From the NCBI GenBank assembly GCA_009918425.1, contig RGEC01000024.1, positions 1 through 15,750 on the forward strand: 15,750 nucleotides of DNA. Reading direction: 5' to 3'. Within the stretch, counting starts at the first letter, position 1. Each line of letters opens with the position of its first letter. The DNA comes from Bacteroidota bacterium. GTDB lineage: Bacteria > Bacteroidota > Bacteroidia > NS11-12g > UBA955. The notes below the pieces were generated by a model, which saw nothing but the letters and a program-made list of their open reading frames with translations, had not been told where the DNA came from and searched no databases. A program made the position numbers and the translations under genes. Positions 6,928 to 13,169 of the stretch are shown one piece after another.

Positions 6928-7554
6928 ATGAAGGTAACGCGAATAAGTTTTTTTCTTTGGATAGCGATGTGCCGGATTCCGGCTTTTGCACAGGACGGAA
7001 AAGGTGATTTCTCATCCGCATTCCGTGTGGCTATAAATGCATGCCAGATTGATGGTGACGGTGCTTCCGGTTATAATAAGTTTGGCTATACCATTGGAAC
7101 AGCAATTGCCCAGAACTTATCCAATAACTGGCAGTACGAAACTGGCATTACTTTTAGTGAGAGGGGATCACGCTATCCTTTCAATCCCGATTTACCCGCA
7201 AAACCGTCCTTTCATTACCGTTACCAAACCATAGATATCCCAATTTTTTTAAATAAAACCATTGATTCCCGTTGGAAAGTGGGCGCGGGTTTGATCATTA
7301 CTTATCTAATAAAGGTGCAGGAAACGGAAGGAATGCATCCAAATGTAGAACAAGACAGCCGAAAAAGCGGCCTTTTGTTTAGCGCCAAAGCACAATACAA
7401 GATCAATAAATCACTCAGTTACAGGGTGGAGTATCAGTATGGTTTGATATCTGTAGCTTCCGGTAACGCGGGTAGTCTGTTTTTTCCTACCGGTGCGTAT
7501 CACAATTGTATCTGTGCCGGAATTCATTATAACCTATCTTCGAAGGCGCAATGA
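6928..7554 (+). CDS. Outer membrane beta-barrel protein (PorT/OMP_b-brl_2-like)
   Basis: A 208-residue exported protein. A signal peptide is clear: MKVTR, a hydrophobic stretch, then cleavage after AFA (19-21). The mature part alternates hydrophobic/aromatic and polar residues in short strands separated by turns (NNWQYETGITFSER, KVGAGLIITYLIKV, LLFSAKAQYKINKSLSYRVE, CICAGIHYNLSS), as expected of an eight-stranded barrel of the type common in Bacteroidota. Function cannot be stated beyond outer membrane location. Its TGA overlaps the ATG of the next gene (ATGA), suggesting co-translation with the lipoprotein. Confidence 0.75.
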   Translation: MKVTRISFFLWIAMCRIPAFAQDGKGDFSSAFRVAINACQIDGDGASGYNKFGYTIGTAIAQNLSNNWQYETGITFSERGSRYPFNPDLPAKPSFHYRYQTIDIPIFLNKTIDSRWKVGAGLIITYLIKVQETEGMHPNVEQDSRKSGLLFSAKAQYKINKSLSYRVEYQYGLISVASGNAGSLFFPTGAYHNCICAGIHYNLSSKAQ

Positions 7555-7985
7555 ATAAGTTGATTTTATATAGCCTGGTTATGTGTCTATGGGCTTGTGG
7601 AGGTAATGAAAATGCACAGAAAATAAACGATATAAGAGCATTGTTAAAAATGCAGCAGGAGGCTTGGAATGATGGGAACATTGAAAAATTCATGGAGGGG
7701 TATCATAAAGATTCGGGGATGCAGTTTATAGGAGCAAAAGGTGTAAGATTTGGCTGGCAGGCCACTTTGAAAGCGTATAAAAATCATTATCCCGACAAAC
7801 AGGCTATGGGTCAGTTGTATTTTGATATCGATACTATAGAATTGCTGGATAGGGAAGCAGAAATAGGGCACGTGAATGGACGCTGGAAACTTATTCGGGC
7901 AAAAGATACTCCTTCAGGCCATTTCAGCCTCATAACACGCAATATTTCAGGCAAACATAAAATTATCATTGATCATACATGGTAA
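7551..7985 (+). CDS. NTF2-like (DUF4440/SnoaL-type) lipoprotein
   Basis: A 144-residue protein with a short lipoprotein signal: MNKLILYSLVMCLWAC, Cys16 within L-W-A-C as lipobox, followed by GGNEN. The mature part fits the NTF2-like fold of the DUF4440 group: an N-terminal helix DIRALLKMQQEAWNDGNIEK, then FMEGYHKDSGMQFIG, a helix around TLKAYKNHYP and strands ending in GHFSLITRNISGKHKIIIDH. Such proteins act as small periplasmic or membrane-attached binding proteins or isomerase-like enzymes; none of the catalytic residues of known members is decisive here. ATG overlaps the preceding stop by four bases, and its own stop overlaps the next start by seven. Confidence 0.75.
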   Translation: MNKLILYSLVMCLWACGGNENAQKINDIRALLKMQQEAWNDGNIEKFMEGYHKDSGMQFIGAKGVRFGWQATLKAYKNHYPDKQAMGQLYFDIDTIELLDREAEIGHVNGRWKLIRAKDTPSGHFSLITRNISGKHKIIIDHTW

Positions 7986-9454
7986 ATCGCCTGATGGTCA
8001 TAATCCATAAGATTTTTAGTTCCTCCGGAAAGAAATTTCTGCCGATACTAATGGTTGTGGTAGTGCTTACCCATTTGCCCTACATGAAATTACCGGCAGT
8101 AGGTAACCATGTGTGGAGACAATGCAATACGCTTGCCGTGGCCAAAAATTATGCAGATGAAAGCATGGCTCTTATGGAGCCCCGTGTAGACAAGCGGTTT
8201 GAAACATCGGGAATTACCGGTCCTCAGTTTCCGGCCTATGAATACATATTGGCCTGCATGTACCGTACTATGGGTTTCTCGGAATATTACCACCGATGGC
8301 TTTCACTTATTTTTACTCTGTTGTCGGTTTGGGCCATACACAACGTAATTCTGCTTTACACGAAGAATTCTGTACACGCCAATGCAGGCGCTTTTTTCAT
8401 GGCTTTTGCGCCCGAAATGTATTTTCATGGCATAAATGCTGTGCCGGATGTAATGGCGCTTTGCTGCATGCTGTGGGGCTGGTATGCTGCTCTGGGCTGG
8501 CTTAAGACATTCTCATGGAAGCCGTTTTTTCTCGCCACAGCCTTGCTGGCTCTAGCCGGCATGATAAAGCTGCAATTTCTCATGGCAGGATTGCCCATAG
8601 CGGTCGGTTTTTTTATATGCAGTAACAAACCCGTCAAGGCTTGGCTGCAAGCCTTCATTATGGGATCAATAGTAGCCGGTTTATCTATATTTTGGTATGT
8701 GTATGCCGCCTTTCTGGTTAAAACCTACGGTTTGCATGAATTTGTACATGCCATGCGCCACGCCAGAAGTTGGGGAGAAGCGCTGGATATTCTTGCACAA
8801 AACTTGTTTTCAGATATTCCCGAAACCTGGGTTGGTTACGTCTTTTTGCCATTTCTTTTGGTTGGTATTTATAAAAGCAAAGCGGTTTGGATGCGATTTT
8901 TGCCCGTAATGGCTTATGGTGTGGGTTGTCTGCTGTTTTATTTTCCGGTACAGTATCAGTTTATTCATCACGGTTATTATGCTATTGTATTTATGCCGCT
9001 GCTGGCTTTTGTTGTGGCACGGGGGGCCGGATTAATTATGCATTCCCGTTTTGCTCCCTGGGTTTTAATTGTGGTAATGGCACCGATATGGGCCTGGGTT
9101 AGAATTGCACCGAACAACTGGATGCACGGAACCTACAGGATTCCCGAAGAATTTGTAAATCCCTCTACGGCTGAGAAACTCAGGGCAGGAAATGATACTT
9201 CCGAAAGATGGATTGTTGGTCCAGACAAAAGCGGTTGTGTGTATTTTTACTACACAGGAACCAAAGGATTTCCCTGGGATACAGCTATAGAAACTTCTAT
9301 CACACTTTCTCAGTATTGCGATAGGGGCGCAGTTGGTTTTGTGACGGATCAGCCTGCGTTATTGAATGATTCCCGTCACAGATACACACCGGGGTATAAG
9401 CTCAAACTCGAGAAAAAAGTGGGCAACGTCGGCTGGTACCGGATAGTTCCATAA
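7979..9454 (+). CDS. Multispanning GT39-like (GT-C fold) glycosyltransferase
   Basis: A 491-residue integral membrane protein with a first membrane segment at about 20-38, then an extracytoplasmic loop containing GNHVWRQCNTLAVAKNYADE (42-61) and PRVDKRFETSGITGPQFPAY (68-87), followed by about eight further hydrophobic segments up to roughly residue 385 and a soluble C-terminal domain. This layout and the HxWRQ motif in the first loop match bacterial GT-C glycosyltransferases of the GT39/ArnT-like class, which use polyprenyl-phosphate-linked sugars at the periplasmic face. Asn50 and Gln83 stand where I recall acidic residues in relatives, which could mean altered activity. No partner enzyme for making the lipid-linked sugar is nearby. 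ATG 7979 overlaps the preceding stop by seven bases; Met6 (7994) is an alternative start. Confidence 0.72.
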   Translation: MVNRLMVIIHKIFSSSGKKFLPILMVVVVLTHLPYMKLPAVGNHVWRQCNTLAVAKNYADESMALMEPRVDKRFETSGITGPQFPAYEYILACMYRTMGFSEYYHRWLSLIFTLLSVWAIHNVILLYTKNSVHANAGAFFMAFAPEMYFHGINAVPDVMALCCMLWGWYAALGWLKTFSWKPFFLATALLALAGMIKLQFLMAGLPIAVGFFICSNKPVKAWLQAFIMGSIVAGLSIFWYVYAAFLVKTYGLHEFVHAMRHARSWGEALDILAQNLFSDIPETWVGYVFLPFLLVGIYKSKAVWMRFLPVMAYGVGCLLFYFPVQYQFIHHGYYAIVFMPLLAFVVARGAGLIMHSRFAPWVLIVVMAPIWAWVRIAPNNWMHGTYRIPEEFVNPSTAEKLRAGNDTSERWIVGPDKSGCVYFYYTGTKGFPWDTAIETSITLSQYCDRGAVGFVTDQPALLNDSRHRYTPGYKLKLEKKVGNVGWYRIVP

Positions 9455-9457
9455 AAA

Positions 9458-9480
9458 AAGACCCGGATAAACCGGGCCTT
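9458..9480 (-). terminator. Rho-independent terminator of rplS
   Basis: Read on the minus strand: a nine-pair stem AAGGCCCGG/CCGGGTCTT with one G-U pair and a five-base loop (TTTAT), directly followed by a run of T. This is a textbook intrinsic terminator 21 bases beyond the rplS stop. The stem can also form (with one mismatch) in the plus-strand transcript of the converging glycosyltransferase gene, though without a U-tract there. Confidence 0.85.
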
Positions 9481-9501
9481 ATATGTTTGTTCAGGTAGTG
9501 A

Positions 9502-9849
9502 TTACACCCTTCTTTCCTTGATACGGGCTGCCTTACCGATTTGCTTGCGCAGATAGAAAATTCTTGCACGGCGAACTTTACCGCGGCGGTTAACCTCAAT
9601 TTTGTCGATGAATGGACTGTTAACAGGGAAGATACGCTCTACACCTACGCCGTTTGAAATCTTGCGAACGGTGAATGTTTCTTCCACACCGCTGTTTCTG
9701 CGCTGGATTACATCGCCCTGAAACTGCTGAATACGCTCTTTGTTTCCTTCTTTGATTTTGTAGTGAACGGTAACACGGTCACCGGCTTTAAAATCAGGAA
9801 TATCGTTGCGCAAATACTCGCTTGTGATGGATTTAACAATCGGGTTCAT
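9502..9849 (-). CDS. rplS: 50S ribosomal protein L19
   Basis: A 115-residue protein with the unmistakable L19 sequence: FKAGDRVTVHYKIKEGNKER, IQQFQGDVIQRRNSGVEETF, VGVERIFPVNSPFIDKIEV, and the basic C-terminal tail RRGKVRRARIFYLRKQIGKA. L19 lies at the interface between the 30S and 50S subunits. Length matches the family. It is transcribed alone here, from a consensus promoter 20 bases upstream to a strong terminator, rather than with rpsP, rimM and trmD as in many other bacteria. Confidence 0.98.
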   Translation of the reverse strand: MNPIVKSITSEYLRNDIPDFKAGDRVTVHYKIKEGNKERIQQFQGDVIQRRNSGVEETFTVRKISNGVGVERIFPVNSPFIDKIEVNRRGKVRRARIFYLRKQIGKAARIKERRV

Positions 9850-9869
9850 GATTCTTAAGAATTGGGGTG

Positions 9870-9900
9870 CAAAGATAACAAAATGTTTGGGTTTTTCAAA
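9870..9900 (-). promoter_or_regulatory. rplS promoter, Bacteroidota type
   Basis: On the minus strand TTTG (9900-9897), 19 bases, then TATCTTTG (9877-9870). This matches the Bacteroidota primary sigma consensus TTTG-N19-21-TAnnTTTG exactly and ends 20 bases before the rplS ATG. It is the best promoter match of any gene wholly inside the window, as expected for a highly expressed ribosomal protein gene. Confidence 0.8.
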
Positions 9901-9920
9901 TAGAAGTTTGGGTTTTTCAA
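9885..9920. repeat. Two-copy direct repeat, 21-base period, in rplS promoter region
   Basis: GTTTGGGTTTTTCAA occurs at 9885-9899 and again at 9906-9920, separated by six bases (ATAGAA). The proximal copy contains the -33 TTTG (as CAAA) of the rplS promoter, so the second copy places another TTG exactly 21 bases further upstream. It looks like a local tandem duplication. Confidence 0.85.
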
Positions 9921-9949
9921 TAAAGTCCTGTTTTTTGGTCGTTTCACCT

Positions 9950-9957
9950 CATCTTTG
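9950..9957 (+). promoter_or_regulatory. Possible -7 box of the TrmH-like gene
   Basis: CATCTTTG, one base from TAnnTTTG, is followed by CAGC and ends 13 bases before ATG 9971. No -33 box at the normal distance is seen; a TTTTTTG run ends 12 bases upstream, which is too close. The GCAGC context resembles that at 13155-13167. Confidence 0.3.
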
Positions 9958-9970
9958 CAGCATACTTTTC

Positions 9971-10507
9971 ATGAGAAAATTGCGTTTGCAGGAGCTGAAC
10001 CGCCTGAGCACAGAAGATTTCCGACTATCTGCCAAACTGCCGTTTGTAGCAGTGCTGGATAATATCCGGAGTATGCACAATGTGGGTTCGTTTTTTCGTA
10101 CCGCCGATGCTTTTCGCTGCGAAAAACTCTTGCTGTGCGGCATCACAGCCCAACCGCCCCATCGCGATATTACCAAAACGGCTCTTGGCGCCGACCGTTC
10201 TGTGGCATGGGATTATTTTACGGATACGGGAAATGCTGTGCGGGCTCTAAAACAGGATGGGTACTATGTAATTGGTGTGGAGCAAACCACACAGTCACAG
10301 CCTTTGCAGCAGTTTGTTATGCCAAATCAACCTATAGCCGTTATTTTTGGCAATGAAATTGATGGTATTCAATCAGAAGTTTTGGAACTTTGCAACGCAT
10401 GTATAGAAATTCCACAGGCAGGCACCAAGCATTCGCTCAACGTTTCCGTAGCGGCAGGTATTGTTCTGTGGCATTTTTGCGCACCGCACTTGTCTTCATT
10501 GCCTTAG
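9971..10507 (+). CDS. TrmH/SpoU-family RNA 2'-O-methyltransferase
   Basis: A 178-residue SPOUT methyltransferase that transfers a methyl group from S-adenosylmethionine to a ribose 2'-OH in tRNA or rRNA. All three family motifs are present: motif 1 LDNIRSMHNVGSFFRTADAF (29-48) with the catalytic Arg43, motif 2 VIFGNEIDGI (124-133) with Glu129, and motif 3 IPQAGTKHSLNVSVAAGIVL (147-166), which forms the knot and binds SAM. It has only a short N-terminal extension, so the target RNA is not predictable. I chose ATG 9971 because the protein then starts with MRKLRLQEL just before motif 1; the frame is open back to 9806 but that part lies in rplS and its promoter. Its 3' end overlaps the next gene by about 40 bases. 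Confidence 0.9.
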   Translation: MRKLRLQELNRLSTEDFRLSAKLPFVAVLDNIRSMHNVGSFFRTADAFRCEKLLLCGITAQPPHRDITKTALGADRSVAWDYFTDTGNAVRALKQDGYYVIGVEQTTQSQPLQQFVMPNQPIAVIFGNEIDGIQSEVLELCNACIEIPQAGTKHSLNVSVAAGIVLWHFCAPHLSSLP

Positions 10508-12528
10508 CTTTCAACATTCGGGCTTCTGCTCAGAAAAAAGACGTATTGGCAAAGCGCTGTGATGTAGAGCAACAGCGTATCGATTTATTGGACGGAAAAG
10601 ACGATACCAGTGCAGGCTATGCATCGCGGGCGCAGTTCGATCGGGCACGGCAAATTTATTTTAACCGCATAGACCAGATTCAGGCGGCATTGGAAAAAAG
10701 CAGTTTTCCCCAAAAAGAGTATGAGCCTTTTTATCTTCAGTTAATCAGTTCTCTGCAGGGGGTAAATGCCGGAACAGTAAGGTTTTTGGGTTATTATGAC
10801 CAGTATTATACAACCATCCTGGAATTGGCCAGAAATCAGGGAGCGCAAAAGGATAAGGAGCTGCTGAAAAACAATCTTTTCGTGGCACTGGAGGTTATTC
10901 CATATTTCGTAAAACGCGCTTCAGCAGCCGAAGTATTGCTTTTTGCTGCTGCCAAACGCCCATATGATGTTCTCACCAAACACGCAGATTACCAGCGCGA
11001 AAAATGGGTGCTTGAAGTGCTGGAAACTGTTGCCAAAAACGATCCAAACGCCATTAAACAGTTTATTGGAACCCTGCATCCGGTAAATAATATACTTATA
11101 AGCAGCAAAGATTCCGTCGTGCAGATGCTTTACGATATTTATCGCGCATATGGAAGAAGCAGCAGCAGCTACACCAATATACACTTGGTTTATCATGGCG
11201 AATTGACCGTTGCACAAAGTGAATCACTTGCCAGAGATGAGGATGCCTGGTTTACCCGTCTTTGTTCGCTGAGGCGAAACCCCAATATATTAGGCAGTTA
11301 CTCTGTAGATGCCGAATTGAACCACCACAGCATACAGGTAATTCGAAAAATTAACTTATTGCACGACGAGAAAAATGAAAAAATTCGTTTTAAACTGGCC
11401 GAAAACCTGAGTGCAGAAGAGTTGTATAACCTAATGGTTTACAGCCGCGATGAAATTTTCACCAGCACATTTCTGGGCTTGTTTAAACGCATGATGCAGC
11501 GCCGATCCGATAGCAGTATGTATGTGTTTTTCAGTAAAATGGGATTTAACCGCTTCAGGACCTTTGTGCAAACCTGTGCCGGATACAATACCTTACAGAC
11601 TGTGCTTAATACCATGTCGGCTGCGGAACAGGAACAGTTTATCAATGAAATCGTAAAACACCTGGATCTTACCGGAGGAAACCTTGGACCGGCGGTAGAA
11701 GTGGCTGATATCTTCGGCTCTTTATCCGATTCGCTGATACGGGAGAAAATGATCGCACGCATCCACAAAGATCTGAGACGCTGTTACCTGGCCGATAACC
11801 GCTACGGTATGAAGATTTATGGGTTGCTGTATAAGCTGGCGGGAAAGAATCCGGTGCTGGTTACCGGAATTTCCGTGAAATACAAAGTGCCCGAACTCAC
11901 CCGTGTGGAGGCAGATTTGATGTTTCCGGATGGAAAAAATGTGCAACAGCACATTTTTTATGATGATGAAGATGGAAATGCAGCTTTCAAATCCTTTAAG
12001 GCTAAGTTTTCATCGGATAAGTACTATAAACTTTTTGAAACCGAAGATTATCTGAAAATAGAGAGTGTAGAGGGTAAAAAAATTATTTTATATATGAACA
12101 AACCCAGCGCTGAAAAAGGCCTGGCAAATCTTATGGCGCTGTTCGAAAAAGAAAAGCGTTATCCTGATATCGTTGTGCATCGCGGTCATAGTTATCACCT
12201 CCAAACCACTATTGAAGTGCTTACCAGCAATACCAAAGTGGCCGTGTTAGGCAGCTGCGGCGGTTATCAAAATATAAGCAGGGTGCTGGAAAATGCCTCT
12301 GACGCTCAGATTGTGAGCAGCAAACAAATAGGAACCTGGACTGTAAATAATGAGCTACTGAAGGATATGTGCGAAATGATGCGTACCGGAACGGGCGAAA
12401 TCGTATGGAGCACTTTGTGGGCAGGTATGGAGGAACGCATGAAGAATAACGACAAATGGAAGGACTATATTCCGCCCAACCGCAACCTGGGTGTGAAGTT
12501 TGTGAAAGCTTTCCAGGTTATGAAATAA
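10468..12528 (+). CDS. Large exported protein with putative clan CD-like cysteine peptidase C-terminus
   Basis: About 686 residues; I do not recognise a named family. The N-terminus is a signal peptide (MAFLRTALVFIALAFNIRAS, with cleavage expected near ASA-Q). There is no ATG upstream of it that makes sense: GTG 10468 or TTG 10477 are the likely starts, both inside the TrmH-like gene. Residues ~30-470 look alpha-helical without repeats I can define. From ~490 the composition changes to alternating strands and helices: VQQHIFYDDEDG (492-503), KIILYMNKP, then IVVHRGHSYH with His571/His574, and KVAVLGSCGGYQN with Cys597, followed by AQIVSSKQIGTWTVNNELL. The order hydrophobic strand-H-x-G-H and hydrophobic strand-(G/S)-C resembles caspase/gingipain-like peptidases. 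Three bases separate it from the thioredoxin-like gene, implying an operon. The peptidase reading is inference. Confidence 0.6.
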   Translation: MAFLRTALVFIALAFNIRASAQKKDVLAKRCDVEQQRIDLLDGKDDTSAGYASRAQFDRARQIYFNRIDQIQAALEKSSFPQKEYEPFYLQLISSLQGVNAGTVRFLGYYDQYYTTILELARNQGAQKDKELLKNNLFVALEVIPYFVKRASAAEVLLFAAAKRPYDVLTKHADYQREKWVLEVLETVAKNDPNAIKQFIGTLHPVNNILISSKDSVVQMLYDIYRAYGRSSSSYTNIHLVYHGELTVAQSESLARDEDAWFTRLCSLRRNPNILGSYSVDAELNHHSIQVIRKINLLHDEKNEKIRFKLAENLSAEELYNLMVYSRDEIFTSTFLGLFKRMMQRRSDSSMYVFFSKMGFNRFRTFVQTCAGYNTLQTVLNTMSAAEQEQFINEIVKHLDLTGGNLGPAVEVADIFGSLSDSLIREKMIARIHKDLRRCYLADNRYGMKIYGLLYKLAGKNPVLVTGISVKYKVPELTRVEADLMFPDGKNVQQHIFYDDEDGNAAFKSFKAKFSSDKYYKLFETEDYLKIESVEGKKIILYMNKPSAEKGLANLMALFEKEKRYPDIVVHRGHSYHLQTTIEVLTSNTKVAVLGSCGGYQNISRVLENASDAQIVSSKQIGTWTVNNELLKDMCEMMRTGTGEIVWSTLWAGMEERMKNNDKWKDYIPPNRNLGVKFVKAFQVMK

Positions 12529-12531
12529 GCC

Positions 12532-13149
12532 ATGGGTAAATTGCGACTTACAAAAATGCAATGGCTGAATATTTCGCTGTTGTTTATACTGGTAGCAATG
12601 GCTGCTGTAAGCGGATACCGAGGTCTGATTGCATATTTTTTGAATGTAAAAGACAGCGGTGGTAATATAAATCAGAAAACGACTGTTCACCGATTACACA
12701 ATTCTGCACTTGATATAGAAAAACCTGCCATGTTCAATGTGATTTTTTTTCTCAGCAAGGATTGTCCGCTCTGCAATAACTATAAGCCTCTTATGGATTC
12801 CTTGCGGGCCGAATATGCACAGGATCCCCGTTTTCTGTTTGTGGGGCTAAGAACCGATGCGGATAAGGCAACCGATAGTAGTTATTTTTTACCACTGGAA
12901 TATAGTGCAGGAAAGGATTTGCGGTACATTGCCGATATTTTCGATGCTTCTGTAACTCCCGAAGTTTTTGTGGTGGATAGCAGCAATCACGTATGGTATC
13001 ACGGTGCCATTGACAACTGGTCATATGATACGGGTAAAAAAAGGCAGTTTGCTACTGCACACTATCTCAAGGATGCCTTGAGCGCCTTATGCAAAGGACA
13101 AAATCCCGCTGTTGCCGAAACCAAACCTGTAGGCTGTTTTATCGAGTGA
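12532..13149 (+). CDS. Membrane-anchored thioredoxin-like redox protein
   Basis: A 205-residue protein with one N-terminal membrane segment (about 11-36) and a periplasmic thioredoxin-fold domain. The redox motif is CPLC (78-81) in VIFFLSKDCPLCNNYKPLMD, the cis-proline loop is VTPEVFVVD (141-149), and the C-terminus ends in ETKPVGCFIE with a further Cys202. The CPLC, TPE and final PVGC signatures match redoxin proteins that occur beside, or fused to, cytochrome c/copper monooxygenase proteins in several phyla. This fits the next gene exactly. Likely roles are thiol-disulfide exchange, cytochrome maturation or electron delivery to that partner; the sequence cannot decide. It starts three bases after the stop of the preceding large exported protein. 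Confidence 0.78.
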   Translation: MGKLRLTKMQWLNISLLFILVAMAAVSGYRGLIAYFLNVKDSGGNINQKTTVHRLHNSALDIEKPAMFNVIFFLSKDCPLCNNYKPLMDSLRAEYAQDPRFLFVGLRTDADKATDSSYFLPLEYSAGKDLRYIADIFDASVTPEVFVVDSSNHVWYHGAIDNWSYDTGKKRQFATAHYLKDALSALCKGQNPAVAETKPVGCFIE

Positions 13150-13154
13150 TTTTT

Positions 13155-13162
13155 TACCTTTG
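13155..13162 (+). promoter_or_regulatory. -7 box before the cytochrome/monooxygenase gene
   Basis: TACCTTTG is an exact match to TAnnTTTG and is followed by CAGCAGA and the ATG at 13170. It lies in the 20-base gap after the thioredoxin-like gene. No TTTG is present 19-21 bases upstream. It supports ATG 13170 as the start and a separate, nearly leaderless transcript for this gene. Confidence 0.5.
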
Positions 13163-13169
13163 CAGCAGA

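Noticed and set aside
9806..9970. Upstream extension of the TrmH-like protein to an ATG at 9806
   Set aside because: The extension lies over the rplS start and promoter and encodes nothing conserved; ATG 9971 gives a normal family N-terminus.
13089..13169. Upstream extension of the cytochrome/monooxygenase protein
   Set aside because: It overlaps the thioredoxin-like gene and would bury a perfect lipoprotein signal that starts at 13170, right after a -7 box.
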